Shown here piece after piece: positions 1 through 8,454 of a DNA stretch of 64,000 bases; the first letter of the stretch is position 1; every line of letters begins with the position of its first letter. The notes under the pieces are model-generated. The model was not told where the DNA came from, searched no databases, and saw nothing but the letters and a program-made list of their open reading frames with translations. Source of the DNA: Kineococcus xinjiangensis (lineage in GTDB: Bacteria; Actinomycetota; Actinomycetes; Actinomycetales; Kineococcaceae); contig NZ_PTJD01000017.1 of assembly GCF_002934625.1 (NCBI RefSeq), forward strand, positions 1 through 64,000. Reading direction: 5' to 3'. The translations under genes and the position numbers were made by a program.

Positions 1-110
1 CCCCCCCCGCACCACCCACCCGCACCGACCGGGCACGAGATGCCGCCGCGGGCGGGGACTGCGAGCATCCACGCTGTGCAGATCTTCGGACGACACCTCG
101 TGAGTGCGAC

Positions 111-1340
111 GTGAGCGAGCGCCCGGCCGGGCCCCTGACCGACGAGGACCCGCCCGTGCCCGTGGCGGCGACGGGCGAGCCCACCGCCACCGTGGTCGGG
201 CGCAAGGTCGCCTCCTCCGCCCAGTGGGCGCTGCGCCTGCTCATCCTCGGCGTGGCCGCCTACGCGCTGCTGTGGCTGATCGGCAAGGGCTGGTCGCTGA
301 TCTTCCCGCTGCTGCTGGGCGTCCTGCTCGCGGCGGTGCTGTGGCCGCTCGCCCGGCTGCTGCGCCGCTTCCTGCCCGCCGCCGCAGCAGCAGGACTGTC
401 GCTGCTGATCCTGCTGGGGGTGCTCGCCGGCGTCTTCGCCTCGATCATCCCCAGCGTGGCCGACCAGGCCCCGGCCGTGGCGGAGAGCGCCAGCGAGGGC
501 CTCGACCAGGTCCAGCAGTGGGTCGCGGGACCCCCGCTGAACCTCGGCGACGAGCAGCTCGGCGGCCTCATCAACCAGGGCATCGAGAAGCTGCAGGCGA
601 ACGCCCAGACGATCGCCATCAGCCTCGCGGGGGGCCTCGGGACCCTGGGTTCAGGGCTCATCACCACCCTGCTCGTCCTCGTGCTGGCGTTCTTCTGCCT
701 CAACGACGGCGACAAGCTGCTGCCCTGGTCGCGGCGCTGGCTGGACGAGCGCACCTGGCGCCACACCGACGCCCTGGGGCGGCGCCTCTGGACCGTGATG
801 CGCGGCTACATCCTCGCCCAGGCGGCCGTGGCGCTGGCCGACGCCATCCTCATCGGGATCGGCCTGGTGATCGTCGGGGTGCCCTTCGCCCTGCCGCTCG
901 CCGTGATCATCTTCTTCTCGGCGTTCATCCCGATCATCGGGGCGATCGTCTCCGGGCTGCTGGCCGTCCTGGTGGCCCTCGTCACCGGCGGCCTCACCTC
1001 CGCGCTGATCATCCTGGGGGTCGTGTTCGTCGTCCAGCAGATCGAGGGCAACGTCCTGCAGCCCCTGCTCGTGGGCCACACCATGAACCTCCACCCGGCC
1101 GTCGTCATCGCGGCCGTCACCATCGGCGGCACCCTCTACGGGATCACGGGGGCGTTCCTGGCGGTGCCGGTGGCCGCCGTGATCGCGGTGGTGCTGCGCT
1201 ACGCCCGGCACACGCTGCACCCCGACGAGCCGGAGAACCCGGTGCGGGGCGAGCGGGAGCAGCAGCGGATCGAGCGCATCCGCCGGCTGCGGCGGGCGGA
1301 GCGGCCCCAGCCCGCGGAGACGCCGCAGGCACCCGCCTGA
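111..1340 (+). CDS. AI-2E family transporter (UPF0118-type permease)
   Basis: A 409-residue polytopic membrane protein starting at GTG. After a polar N-terminus of about 40 residues come paired hydrophobic segments (about 45-110), a soluble loop (about 120-170) and a run of C-terminal membrane helices. The family hallmarks FIPIIGAIVSG and VVQQIEGNVLQPLL are visible in the C-terminal half. Length and hydropathy fit the AI-2E exporter/permease family, whose members move various small molecules or ions; the substrate cannot be read from sequence. It is a single gene, convergent with ispF, with a hairpin between them. The polar Arg/Glu-rich tail after residue 365 is probably cytoplasmic. Confidence 0.85.
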   Translation: MSERPAGPLTDEDPPVPVAATGEPTATVVGRKVASSAQWALRLLILGVAAYALLWLIGKGWSLIFPLLLGVLLAAVLWPLARLLRRFLPAAAAAGLSLLILLGVLAGVFASIIPSVADQAPAVAESASEGLDQVQQWVAGPPLNLGDEQLGGLINQGIEKLQANAQTIAISLAGGLGTLGSGLITTLLVLVLAFFCLNDGDKLLPWSRRWLDERTWRHTDALGRRLWTVMRGYILAQAAVALADAILIGIGLVIVGVPFALPLAVIIFFSAFIPIIGAIVSGLLAVLVALVTGGLTSALIILGVVFVVQQIEGNVLQPLLVGHTMNLHPAVVIAAVTIGGTLYGITGAFLAVPVAAVIAVVLRYARHTLHPDEPENPVRGEREQQRIERIRRLRRAERPQPAETPQAPA

Positions 1341-1345
1341 CCCAC

Positions 1346-1379
1346 CCCGGCGGTGGCCGCGGTCGCGGTCGCCGCCGGG
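1346..1379. terminator. Weak hairpin between convergent genes
   Basis: The inverted repeat CCCGGCGG (1346-1353) / CCGCCGGG (1372-1379) lies in the 45-nt gap between the permease and ispF stop codons. It is a plausible shared terminator, without a T-tract. Confidence 0.4.
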
Positions 1380-1385
1380 CAGCGG

Positions 1386-1895
1386 TCAGGAAGCCTGCGG
1401 AACGACGAGGGCGGTGGCGATCGCCGCCAGACCCTCACCGCGGCCGGTGAACCCCAGCCCGTCCGTGGTCGTGCCCGCGACGCTCACGGGTGCGCCGCAC
1501 GCCTCGCTGAGGGCGGCCTCCGCCTCCGCGCGCCGGGACCCGATCTTCGGCCGGTTGCCGATGACCTGCACCGACACGTTGCCGATGCGGAAGCCGGCGG
1601 CCCGCACCAGGCGGGCGGCCTCGGCGAGCAGCACCACGCCCTCCGCGCCGCGCCACTGCGGCCGGCCGGTGCCGAAGTGCAGGCCGAGGTCGCCGATGCC
1701 CGCGGCGGCGAAGAGGGCGTCCGCGGCCGCGTGGGCGGCCACGTCGCCGTCGGAGTGGCCCTCGAGCCCGGCCGGCTCGTGCGGCCACAGCAACCCGGCC
1801 ACCCGGCAGGGGCGGCCACCGGAGAGCGCGTGGACGTCGACGCCCGTGCCCACCCGGGGCAGGGGCGCTGCGGCGGTCTGCGGCTCAGCGCTCAC
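1386..1895 (-). CDS. ispF: 2-C-methyl-D-erythritol 2,4-cyclodiphosphate synthase
   Basis: A 169-residue protein that cyclises CDP-methylerythritol 2-phosphate to MEcPP with release of CMP in the MEP isoprenoid pathway. The metal-binding DVH motif is at about residues 19-21, followed by the family block [16 protein letters not shown] and [14 protein letters not shown]. Length is normal for IspF. The GTG start lies inside the end of ispD (11-bp overlap), so the two are translationally coupled in the order carD-ispD-ispF, the usual actinobacterial arrangement. Confidence 0.95.
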   Translation of the reverse strand: MSAEPQTAAAPLPRVGTGVDVHALSGGRPCRVAGLLWPHEPAGLEGHSDGDVAAHAAADALFAAAGIGDLGLHFGTGRPQWRGAEGVVLLAEAARLVRAAGFRIGNVSVQVIGNRPKIGSRRAEAEAALSEACGAPVSVAGTTTDGLGFTGRGEGLAAIATALVVPQAS

Positions 1896-2604
1896 GGTCG
1901 GTGCCTCCCTCGGGGACGGGCGGGTCGGCGTTCCCCGCCGCCAGGAGCGCCCGGGCGAGCACGAGGTCCAGCGGGCGGGTCACCTTGAAGGCCTCCTCAG
2001 CGCCGGGCACCACGTGGACGCGGTGTCCCGCGGCCTCCAGGAGGCCTGCGTCGTCGGTGGCCGGCGCACCGCGGGCGGCGTCGTGCACGGCGCGCAGCAC
2101 GGCGGTGCGGAAGCCCTGCGGGGTCTGCACCGCCTGGAGCTCCGCGCGGTCGACGGTCTCCACCACCCGGCCGCCGCGGACGCGCTTGACGGTGTCCGTG
2201 ACGGGCAGGACCGGCACGACACCGGCGGCCCCCGCGCGCACCGCCCGGACGACGTCGGCGAAGACGGCGGGGGGCGTGAGGCAGCGGGCAGCGTCGTGGA
2301 CGAGCACCACGTCGGCATCGGCGGGCAGCGCCGAGAGGGCCGCCCACACGGAGGCCTGCCGGTCACCGGCGCCCTCCACGAGCAGCGGCTCGACGGGCAG
2401 CGCGCCCTCCAGCAGGATGCGGACGTGCTCCACGGCGCCCGGCGGACACGCCACCGCGATCACGTCGATGACCCCGGAGGCGACCGCACGCTCGAGGGCG
2501 TGCACCAGCAGGGGCCGCCCGTCCAGCTCCACGAGCGCCTTGGGGCGCCCGGCCCCAAGCCGCTCACCACGACCGGCGGCGGGGACGACGAGGGCGGTCC
2601 TCAG
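1885..2604 (-). CDS. ispD: 2-C-methyl-D-erythritol 4-phosphate cytidylyltransferase (apparent CTG start)
   Basis: Transfers CMP from CTP to MEP, making CDP-ME in the MEP pathway. The essential N-terminal nucleotide-binding block is encoded as [22 protein letters not shown], and [14 protein letters not shown] and [10 protein letters not shown] follow. The first ATG/GTG in frame (GTG at 2532) lies after this CTP-binding loop and would delete it. No ATG, GTG or TTG is seen in frame upstream; the only reasonable initiator is CTG at 2604-2602, overlapping the carD stop (cTGA). That gives 239 residues, the usual IspD length. The start is therefore inferred from domain integrity and overlap with carD, not from a canonical start codon. 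Confidence 0.9.
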   Translation of the reverse strand: MRTALVVPAAGRGERLGAGRPKALVELDGRPLLVHALERAVASGVIDVIAVACPPGAVEHVRILLEGALPVEPLLVEGAGDRQASVWAALSALPADADVVLVHDAARCLTPPAVFADVVRAVRAGAAGVVPVLPVTDTVKRVRGGRVVETVDRAELQAVQTPQGFRTAVLRAVHDAARGAPATDDAGLLEAAGHRVHVVPGAEEAFKVTRPLDLVLARALLAAGNADPPVPEGGTDRER

Positions 2605-3083
2605 GAGGCGAGGACCTCGTCCAGCAGGGACTCCGCCTTGTCCTCGTTGGTGTTCTCCGCGAGCGCCAGCTCGGACACCAGGATCTGGCGGGCCTTGGCG
2701 AGCATGCGCTTCTCACCGGCGGAGAGACCGCGGTCCTGGTCGCGGCGCCACAGGTCGCGGACGACCTCGGCGACCTTGATCACGTCACCAGAGGCGAGCT
2801 TCTCGAGGTTGGCCTTGTAGCGGCGCGACCAGTTGGTCGGCTCCTCCGCGTACGGGGTCCGCAGCACGGAGAAGACCCGCTCCAGGCCCTCGCGGCCGAC
2901 GACGTCGCGCACGCCCACCAGGTCGACGTTCTCCGCCGGCACCTCGATGGTCAAGTCGCCCTGGGCGACCTTGAGGACGAGGTACAGCTTGTCCTCGCCC
3001 TTGATGGTCCGGGTCTTGATCTCCTCGATCAGTGCGGCCCCGTGGTGGGGGTAGACAACTGTTTCGCCGACCGTGAAAGCCAT
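2601..3083 (-). CDS. carD: CarD-like transcription factor
   Basis: A 160-residue RNA-polymerase-binding protein that stabilises open promoter complexes, including rRNA promoters, in actinobacteria. The N-terminal RNAP-interaction domain ([21 protein letters not shown], with [12 protein letters not shown]) covers about residues 1-60. The rest is the helical DNA-binding domain with the family's conserved tryptophan in the segment [21 protein letters not shown]. The ATG is preceded by AAAGGGG at good spacing. It heads the carD-ispD-ispF operon, as in mycobacteria and Streptomyces. Confidence 0.96.
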   Translation of the reverse strand: MAFTVGETVVYPHHGAALIEEIKTRTIKGEDKLYLVLKVAQGDLTIEVPAENVDLVGVRDVVGREGLERVFSVLRTPYAEEPTNWSRRYKANLEKLASGDVIKVAEVVRDLWRRDQDRGLSAGEKRMLAKARQILVSELALAENTNEDKAESLLDEVLAS

Positions 3084-3091
3084 GGTTGATG

Positions 3092-3116
3092 AGACCCCTT
3101 TCGTAGCTCCAGATTA
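3092..3116 (-). promoter_or_regulatory. carD promoter -10 and ribosome binding site
   Basis: On the minus strand, TAATCT (3116-3111) is a good -10 box, giving a transcript start near 3104. AAAGGGG (about 3098-3092) is the ribosome binding site before the ATG at 3083. The -35 is not clear. Confidence 0.5.
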
Positions 3117-3268
3117 CCATGCGAACCGCTTGCCGAACAGCCCCCGATGCCGCGTTTGCGCAGGTCAGAGGCCCTCTACCGACGGATCCCGCCTTGACAG
3201 CTCCGCAGTGACGTGCTCCCGGCGGCACCACGGGGCGCCTCGGTCGCCTCCCGTCCGGGGCCTCCCGG

Positions 3269-3274
3269 TAGGCT
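3269..3274 (+). promoter_or_regulatory. -10 box TAGGCT, likely leaderless start
   Basis: TAGGCT ends 7 nt before the GTG at 3282, so transcription would begin at or next to the start codon. Confidence 0.45.
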
Positions 3275-3281
3275 CGCGGGT

Positions 3282-3932
3282 GTGAAGCGCCGCCTCCGTG
3301 GACCCGCCGCCGTCGCGATCGCCGCCCTCGTCACGGCGGGCGCATCCGGCTGCGCGATCTTCTCCCCCGTGCAGACCGCCATCCCCTACGAGCCCAGCGA
3401 CGGCTTCAGCGCCGAGGTGGGCGACGCGATGGTGAGCAACGCCGTCATCGTCTCCGAGGGCGAGGGCGCACCCGGCGTCCTCTCCGCGACGCTGATCAAC
3501 ACCACGCCCGAGGACGTCACCGTCACGATCCTCCCCGACGGCGGCCGCAGCACCGAGGTCACCGTGCCGTCCGGCGTCGCCGTGGTGCTCAGCGACCAGG
3601 ACCCGCGTCCCAGCGCCACCGAGGGCCCGGGCGGCGGCGAACTCACGCCCGAGTCGGCCTTCATCCAGATCCCCTCCGTCGAGGCGATCCCCGGCGAGCT
3701 GGTGCTCGTCGGCTTCCAGTCGGGCGGCGAGGAGATCGAGCTCAGGGCCCCCGTGGTGCTCCCCCGCCACGAGTACGCGCCGTTCACGCCGACGCAGAGC
3801 CCGACGCCCACTCGCACGGCCACCCCCACCGCGACCCCCACCGCGACCCCCACCGCGACCCCCACGGCGACCGCTGAGCCGGCCGAGCCGCTCGAGGGCG
3901 CCGACGAGGGCCCCGCGGCGCCCGCCGGCTGA
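3282..3932 (+). CDS. Secreted lipoprotein with Thr-Pro-rich tail
   Basis: A 216-residue protein. The N-terminus is basic (VKRRLR) and followed by a hydrophobic stretch and a lipobox ending at Cys24 (TAGASGC), so it should be a lipoprotein anchored outside the membrane. The middle (about 35-170) is a soluble domain of likely beta structure that I do not recognise. The last about 45 residues hold repeated TPTA units and an acidic end, typical of a cell-wall-spanning linker. The GTG at 3282 is chosen because it puts the signal sequence at the N-terminus; an upstream start at 3213 would bury it. Similar small lipoproteins beside carD/regX3 occur in other actinobacteria, with no known function. 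Confidence 0.8.
   Translation: MKRRLRGPAAVAIAALVTAGASGCAIFSPVQTAIPYEPSDGFSAEVGDAMVSNAVIVSEGEGAPGVLSATLINTTPEDVTVTILPDGGRSTEVTVPSGVAVVLSDQDPRPSATEGPGGGELTPESAFIQIPSVEAIPGELVLVGFQSGGEEIELRAPVVLPRHEYAPFTPTQSPTPTRTATPTATPTATPTATPTATAEPAEPLEGADEGPAAPAG
3821..3866 (+). repeat. 12-bp tandem repeat (GCGACCCCCACC) in lipoprotein tail
   Basis: About three near-identical 12-bp units, plus degenerate flanks, encode the TATP repeats of the preceding lipoprotein. They could vary in copy number between strains. Confidence 0.8.
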
Positions 3933-3950
3933 CGACCCGAACGGTCCGCA

Positions 3951-4000
3951 CGCACGGCACGGGCCGGGCGACCCTCCGGTCGCCCGGCCCGTGCCGTGCG
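3951..4000. terminator. Bidirectional hairpin terminator
   Basis: A perfect 23-bp inverted repeat (3951-3973 / 3978-4000) with a 4-nt loop lies between the convergent lipoprotein and regX3 genes. It has no T-tract, as is common in high-GC actinobacteria. Confidence 0.85.
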
Positions 4001-4018
4001 TGGCGGCGGCGCCGCGGC

Positions 4019-4699
4019 TCAGGCCTCGTACTTGTAGCCCAGCCCCCGCACGGTGACGAGGTGCTTCGGGGAGGACGGGTCCGGCTCGATCTTCGCCCGC
4101 AGCCGCTTGACGTGGACGTCGAGGGTCTTGGTGTCGCCGACGTAGTCGGAGCCCCACACGCGGTCGATGAGCTGGACCCGGGTCAGGACCCGCCCCGCGT
4201 TGCGCAGCAGCATCTCCAGCAGCTCGAACTCCTTCAGGGGCAGGGAGACCTGCTCGCCGTTGACCGTGACGACGTGACGGTCGACGTCCATCCGCACCGG
4301 ACCCGCCTCGATGGTGGCCTGCACCAGGTCCTCCGGCTCCGCACCCCGGCGCAGCACCGCCCGCACCCGGGCCAGCAGCTCCCGCGAGGAGTACGGCTTG
4401 GTCACGTAGTCGTCCGCGCCGATCTCGAGCCCCACGACCTTGTCGATCTCCGAATCCTTCGCCGTCAACATGATCACCGGGACGCTCGAGCGTGTGCGCA
4501 GCTGCCGGCACACCTCGGTGCCCGGGATGCCGGGGAGCATCAGGTCGAGCAGCACCAGGTCCGCACCCGTGCGGTCGAACTCCTCCAGGGCCGCCGGGCC
4601 GGTGCCGGCCACCGACACGTCGTAGCCCTCCCGCCGCAGCAGGTACGACAGCGGGTCGCTGAACGACTCCTCGTCCTCGACCAGCAGGATGCGGGTCAC
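4019..4699 (-). CDS. regX3: Phosphate-responsive OmpR-family response regulator
   Basis: A 226-residue regulator (RegX3; PhoP in Streptomyces) that activates the Pho regulon when phosphorylated by SenX3. The receiver domain covers residues 1-120, with acidic pocket E8/D9/E10, phospho-acceptor D52 (VLLDLMLPG), T79 and K101 (YVTKP). The winged-helix domain occupies about 130-226 (KEFELLEMLLRNAGRVLTR ... VRGLGYKYEA). It lies downstream of senX3 with a 97-nt gap, opposite phoU and on the same chromosome block as pstSCAB and ppk, its expected targets. Confidence 0.95.
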   Translation of the reverse strand: MTRILLVEDEESFSDPLSYLLRREGYDVSVAGTGPAALEEFDRTGADLVLLDLMLPGIPGTEVCRQLRTRSSVPVIMLTAKDSEIDKVVGLEIGADDYVTKPYSSRELLARVRAVLRRGAEPEDLVQATIEAGPVRMDVDRHVVTVNGEQVSLPLKEFELLEMLLRNAGRVLTRVQLIDRVWGSDYVGDTKTLDVHVKRLRAKIEPDPSSPKHLVTVRGLGYKYEA

Positions 4700-4796
4700 G
4701 GTGTGTTCTCCTCACTCACGGCGGGCTCCACGGCCCGGCTCTGGGGACGGCTCCCGGGACGGTTCTCGGCCCGGCTCCGGATGGTGGTCTCAGGGC
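4700..4796 (-). repeat. senX3-regX3 spacer with short imperfect repeats
   Basis: The 97-nt gap holds two copies of AGCCGGGCCG and additional GAGCC steps arranged as imperfect direct repeats. GAGTGAGGAGAAC just before regX3 supplies its ribosome binding site. Confidence 0.45.
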
Positions 4797-5993
4797 TCAC
4801 CGCGCGGCCCGTCCCGGCGCCGCGGCCGGTGCGGACACCCCCGCCGGGGAGACGGGGGAGGCGACGGTGTCGGTGGCGTCGGGCAGGCGCAGGGTGAAGG
4901 TCGACCCCTCCCCGACCACGCTCCACACCGTCACCTCGCCGCGGTGGTTGGCGGCGATGTGCTTGACGATGGACAGACCCAGGCCCGTGCCGCCCGTCAG
5001 ACGGGAGCGCGCCGGGTCCACGCGGTAGAAGCGCTCGAAGATGCGGTCCAGGTCCGCGGCGGGGATCCCCACACCCCGGTCGATGACGGCGATCTCCACC
5101 GATCCGCCGACGCGTCGGGTCTCCACGACGACCTTGCTGCCCTCCGGGGAGTAGGCGACCGCGTTGTGCACCAGGTTGCGCACCGCCGTCACCAGCAGCT
5201 CGTGGTCCCCGACGACCTGCACCTGCTCCTCGCCCGCCACCACCACCTCGGCGTCGCGGGCCTTGACGACCGACCCCGTCCGGTCGACGGCCTCGGTGAT
5301 CACGTCGTCCACCGACAGCAGCTTCGGCTGGACCACGCCCGGGGAGGACTGCAGCCGGGACAGGTCGATGATCTCCTTGACCAGGTCGGCCAGCCGGACC
5401 GACTCCCGCTGCATCTGCGAGGCGAAGTGGCGCACCGCCTCCGGGTCGTCCGCGGCGCCGTCCACCGCCTCCGCCAGCAGCGACAGCGCACCCACGGGCG
5501 TCTTCAGCTCGTGGCTGACGTTGACGAGGAAGTCGCGGCGGACCTCCTCCACCCGGCGCGCCTCGGTGTGGTCCTCCACCAGGAGCAGCACGTGGTGGGC
5601 GCCCAGCCAGGAGACCCGCGCCCGCACCACGCTGGCCCCGCGGCCCATCGGCCCGGCCGGCAGCTCCAGCTCCGCCTCGTGGACCTCGCCGTCGCGGCGG
5701 CACTGCCGGACCATCTGGCGCAGCGGGGCGTGGACGAGCTCGCGGCCGCTGACGATGCCCGTGGCGTAGGCGGCGGCGCTGGCGCGCACCACCTCGTCGG
5801 CATCGCCCATGACCACCGCGGAGGAGCGCAGCGCGGCGAGGACGTCACCGACGCCGGCGGGGAGGTCGGCCGGGCCCGGCTGAGCGCGCGGCGCCTCCTG
5901 CTGGTGCTCGCTGAACCAGAAGGCCAGCACCGCACCCGCTCCCACCACGGCACCGACGCAGCCTGCGAAGATGGCCAGGATCTCCGGTGTCAC
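4797..5993 (-). CDS. senX3: Phosphate sensor histidine kinase
   Basis: A 398-residue partner of RegX3. One N-terminal hydrophobic segment (about 5-27) anchors it. A PAS-like region (about 45-145) precedes the H-box, with phospho-accepting H161 in VNVSHELKTPVGAL. The ATPase domain shows the N-box (NLVHNAVAYSPEGS), DRGVGIP and GTGLGLSIVKHIAANHRG. The GTG start has a strong GGGGGAG ribosome binding site. It has no periplasmic sensor domain, consistent with SenX3/PhoR reading phosphate status through the Pst transporter and PhoU. phoU is divergent. Confidence 0.95.
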   Translation of the reverse strand: MTPEILAIFAGCVGAVVGAGAVLAFWFSEHQQEAPRAQPGPADLPAGVGDVLAALRSSAVVMGDADEVVRASAAAYATGIVSGRELVHAPLRQMVRQCRRDGEVHEAELELPAGPMGRGASVVRARVSWLGAHHVLLLVEDHTEARRVEEVRRDFLVNVSHELKTPVGALSLLAEAVDGAADDPEAVRHFASQMQRESVRLADLVKEIIDLSRLQSSPGVVQPKLLSVDDVITEAVDRTGSVVKARDAEVVVAGEEQVQVVGDHELLVTAVRNLVHNAVAYSPEGSKVVVETRRVGGSVEIAVIDRGVGIPAADLDRIFERFYRVDPARSRLTGGTGLGLSIVKHIAANHRGEVTVWSVVGEGSTFTLRLPDATDTVASPVSPAGVSAPAAAPGRAAR

Positions 5994-6011
5994 CGCTCCC
6001 CCACGGGCATG

Positions 6012-6017
6012 AGACTA
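6012..6017 (-). promoter_or_regulatory. senX3 -10 candidate (TAGTCT)
   Basis: TAGTCT on the minus strand lies 18 nt before the senX3 GTG, on the far side of the PHO-box-like repeats that it shares with phoU. Confidence 0.35.
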
Positions 6018-6086
6018 CGTGCGCGGCACGACGGCGAGGAGCACCCGAACCCCGGGAACCGGCGCGGAGGGGTCTCCTGGCAAGAT

Positions 6087-6119
6087 GTTCATCCCTGCGC
6101 TGCGCTTCGTTCACTCCCG
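6087..6119 (+). promoter_or_regulatory. Candidate PHO box between senX3 and phoU
   Basis: GTTCATCCCTG (6087-6097), a degenerate unit (6098-6108) and GTTCACTCCCG (6109-6119) form 11-bp direct repeats like those bound by Streptomyces PhoP. A -10-like TACCGT (6130-6135) follows, directed at phoU. The site sits where RegX3 autoregulation would act. Confidence 0.55.
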
Positions 6120-6177
6120 CCTGTGAGCGTACCGTTGGCCGGAGCACACTCATCGTGACGGGGCGGAAGGGGCGCAC

Positions 6178-6927
6178 GTGCGCGAGCAGTTCCACGGCGA
6201 GCTCAACCTGGTGGTCGAGACCCTGCTGGAGATGGCCCACCTCGCCGAGTCGGCGATGTCCCGGGCCACCACCGCGCTGCTCGACGCCGACCGCGAGCTC
6301 GCCGAGAGCGTCATCGCCGCCGACCAGCGCATCGACGTCCTGCAGCACGAGCTCGAGCAGCGCTGCCTGCACATCCTCGCGCGGCAGCAGCCCGTGGCCA
6401 CCGATCTGCGCATCGTCGTGACGGCCCTGCGCATGAGCCTCGACCTGGAGCGCATGGGCGACCTCGCCCGCCACGTCGCCAAGCTCGCCCGGCTGCGCCA
6501 CCCCAACCCCGCGGTGCCGCCGGAGATGCGCGCAACCATCCGGCAGATGGGTCAGGTCGCCGAGCGCATCGTCGCCAAGGCCGGCAGCGTCATCGCCACC
6601 CGCGACCTCGACCTCGCCGGGGAGCTCGAGGTCGACGACGACGAGATGGACCAGCTGCACCGCAGCATCTTCGCGTTCCTCCTCTCCGGCGACCGCTCCC
6701 ACCAGACGGAGTCCGCCGTCGACCTCACCCTCTGCGGGCGCTACTACGAGCGCTTCGCCGACCACGCCGTCTCCGTCGCGCGGCGGGTGGTGTTCCTCGT
6801 CACCGGTGAGTACGACGACGAGGCGTCGACGGCGGCGCCCACCACCGCCTCCACGCGCACCTCCACCACCGGCCGCGAACGGCGCGTCGCCGAGCGCGAG
6901 CAGGACCAGTCCACCGCACAGGTCTGA
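6178..6927 (+). CDS. phoU: Phosphate signalling complex protein PhoU
   Basis: A 249-residue protein made of two three-helix bundles (about 1-105 and 115-215). Each carries the PhoU metal-binding pattern, seen as DLRIVVTALRMSLDLERMGDLARH and in the C-terminal RYYERFADHAVSVARR. PhoU links Pst transporter state to SenX3 and restrains Pho-regulon expression when phosphate is plentiful. The Thr-rich, Glu/Arg-rich tail after residue 218 exceeds the usual family length and is probably disordered. GGAAGGGG precedes the GTG start. Confidence 0.94.
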   Translation: MREQFHGELNLVVETLLEMAHLAESAMSRATTALLDADRELAESVIAADQRIDVLQHELEQRCLHILARQQPVATDLRIVVTALRMSLDLERMGDLARHVAKLARLRHPNPAVPPEMRATIRQMGQVAERIVAKAGSVIATRDLDLAGELEVDDDEMDQLHRSIFAFLLSGDRSHQTESAVDLTLCGRYYERFADHAVSVARRVVFLVTGEYDDEASTAAPTTASTRTSTTGRERRVAEREQDQSTAQV

Positions 6928-6956
6928 GACCGGCGCCCGGCCAGAGGGAGGCCCCG

Positions 6957-7598
6957 ATGCTGCGACGACGCGGCGTCCTGCTGGCGCCCGCCCGGCTCCC
7001 CGCGCTCGCGCTGGCGCTGGTCCTCACCGGGTGCACCGGCTCCCCGGCTGTGCCCCCGGAGGGCCCCGGCACGTCGACGGGCGCCTCCCCCACCGCCACG
7101 GACGGGACGGCCGGCCCGTCGCCGTCGACGTCCGCCGGCGACCCGACGTCCACCCCCGCCACCGGCGTCGACTGCGAGCGCGTCGAAGCCGCCAAGGACG
7201 CCCTCGACGCGGCCGTCCGCGAGGAGATGGACCGCCTCGACGTCGGCCGCGACGACCCGCGCGCCCCCTCGGTCGCCGCGCTCGTCACCACGATGCGCGG
7301 GCAGGAGTACTACGCCGCACTCGTCGACGCCACCGACGGCGCCCTGCGCGCCGACGCCCGCCTGGCCATGGACTACTACGAGTCCCTCGCCGCGCAGGTC
7401 GGCTCCGTCGACGTCGGCACCGGCGGCGCCGCGGAGATCGCCGCCGCCCTGGAACGGGTGGACGCGCTCGGCGCCGACCCCGACGTGGTGGCCGCGCAGC
7501 AGCGGGTCGCGCAGGAGGTGGAACTCGCCTGCTCCGACGACGCCCCCGCCCCCGACGCCTCCGCCGGCACCGCGGCCGAGGCGGGCACGGGCGGCTGA
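6957..7598 (+). CDS. Secreted lipoprotein, function unknown
   Basis: A 213-residue protein with a signal peptide and lipobox LVLTGC (Cys at about residue 25), then a Ser/Thr/Pro/Gly-rich linker (about 27-68). An alpha-helical domain (about 70-185) follows, rich in Asp, Glu and Ala, with the segment VTTMRGQEYYAALVDATDGALRA cut by no obvious motif. The tail is again low-complexity. It starts 29 nt after phoU on the same strand and may be cotranscribed. I do not recognise the family, and nothing in it points to phosphate binding. Confidence 0.75.
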   Translation: MLRRRGVLLAPARLPALALALVLTGCTGSPAVPPEGPGTSTGASPTATDGTAGPSPSTSAGDPTSTPATGVDCERVEAAKDALDAAVREEMDRLDVGRDDPRAPSVAALVTTMRGQEYYAALVDATDGALRADARLAMDYYESLAAQVGSVDVGTGGAAEIAAALERVDALGADPDVVAAQQRVAQEVELACSDDAPAPDASAGTAAEAGTGG

Positions 7599-7606
7599 AC
7601 CGGCCA

Positions 7607-7638
7607 CCTGCGGGCGCCGCCGCGACGGCGCCCGCAGG
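7607..7638. terminator. Hairpin terminator between convergent genes
   Basis: A perfect 13-bp stem (7607-7619 / 7626-7638) with a 6-nt loop, between the lipoprotein and gpmA stop codons. Confidence 0.75.
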
Positions 7639-7644
7639 GTCCGA

Positions 7645-8388
7645 TCAGCGACCCTGGTTCGCCACCGCCGCCGCGGCCGCGGCCGCCGCCTGCGGGTCCA
7701 GGTACTCCCCGCCGGGCTGCACCGGGCGCAGCTCGTCGTCCAGCCGGTAGAGCAGCGGGATGCCCGTGGGGATGTTCAGGCCGGCGATCGCCTCGTCGGA
7801 GATGCCGTCCAGGTGCTTCACCAGCGCCCGCAGGGAGTTGCCGTGCGCGGCGAGCAGCACCACCTTGCCCGCGCGCAGGTCGGGGACGACGGCCTCCTCC
7901 CAGTACGGCAGCATCCGGGCCACGACGTCCTTCAGGCACTCCGTGCGCGGCATGTCCCCGCCGAGGGCGGCGTAGCGCGGGTCGCCGTCCTGGGAGAACT
8001 CCGCGCCCTGCTCGATCTCCGGCGGGGGCGTGTCGTAGGAGCGGCGCCACAGCATGAACTGCTCCTCGCCGAACTCCGCCAGGGTCTGCTTCTTGTCCTT
8101 GCCCTGCAGGGCGCCGTAGTGGCGCTCGTTGAGGCGCCAGGAGCGGCGCACGTCGATCCAGTGCCGGTCGGCCGCGTCGAGCGCCAGGTGCGCAGTGGTG
8201 ATCGCGCGGCGCAGCAGGGAGGTGTGCACGACGTCGGGGAGCACCCCGGCCTCGACGAGCAGCTCACCGCCGCGGGCGGCCTCCGTGCGGCCCTTCTCCG
8301 AGAGGGGGACGTCCACCCAGCCGGTGAAGAGGTTCAGCGCGTTCCACTCGCTCTCACCGTGGCGGAGCAGCACGAGGGTTGCAGTCAT
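7645..8388 (-). CDS. gpmA: 2,3-bisphosphoglycerate-dependent phosphoglycerate mutase
   Basis: A 247-residue glycolytic enzyme interconverting 3- and 2-phosphoglycerate. The phosphohistidine signature [19 protein letters not shown] is at the N-terminus, the second catalytic His is in [18 protein letters not shown], and [14 protein letters not shown] matches the family. The ATG at 8388 is chosen because [12 protein letters not shown] is the usual N-terminus; the open frame continues 18 codons upstream without family similarity. The C-terminus carries a polyalanine run (A8) that is not part of the fold. Confidence 0.96.
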   Translation of the reverse strand: MTATLVLLRHGESEWNALNLFTGWVDVPLSEKGRTEAARGGELLVEAGVLPDVVHTSLLRRAITTAHLALDAADRHWIDVRRSWRLNERHYGALQGKDKKQTLAEFGEEQFMLWRRSYDTPPPEIEQGAEFSQDGDPRYAALGGDMPRTECLKDVVARMLPYWEEAVVPDLRAGKVVLLAAHGNSLRALVKHLDGISDEAIAGLNIPTGIPLLYRLDDELRPVQPGGEYLDPQAAAAAAAAVANQGR

Positions 8389-8395
8389 GGCCGAC

Positions 8396-8401
8396 AACCT
8401 A
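8396..8401 (-). promoter_or_regulatory. gpmA -10 box (TAGGTT), likely leaderless
   Basis: TAGGTT ends 7 nt before the gpmA ATG, supporting the 8388 start and a leaderless mRNA. Confidence 0.5.
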
Positions 8402-8454
8402 GTGGGCGGCCCCTGCGGTGGCGGCGGCCCTCCCGCGGCCACCGGGTCGACCGC

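Noticed and set aside
1-110. Possible upstream gene end
   Set aside because: No frame with coding character or stop signal for a known family can be supported in the first 110 bases.
2533-2604. Truncated IspD starting at GTG 2532
   Set aside because: It would lack the CTP-binding loop that is plainly encoded upstream in the same frame.
3213-3281. N-terminal extension of the lipoprotein
   Set aside because: It would place 23 residues before the signal sequence and bury the lipobox.
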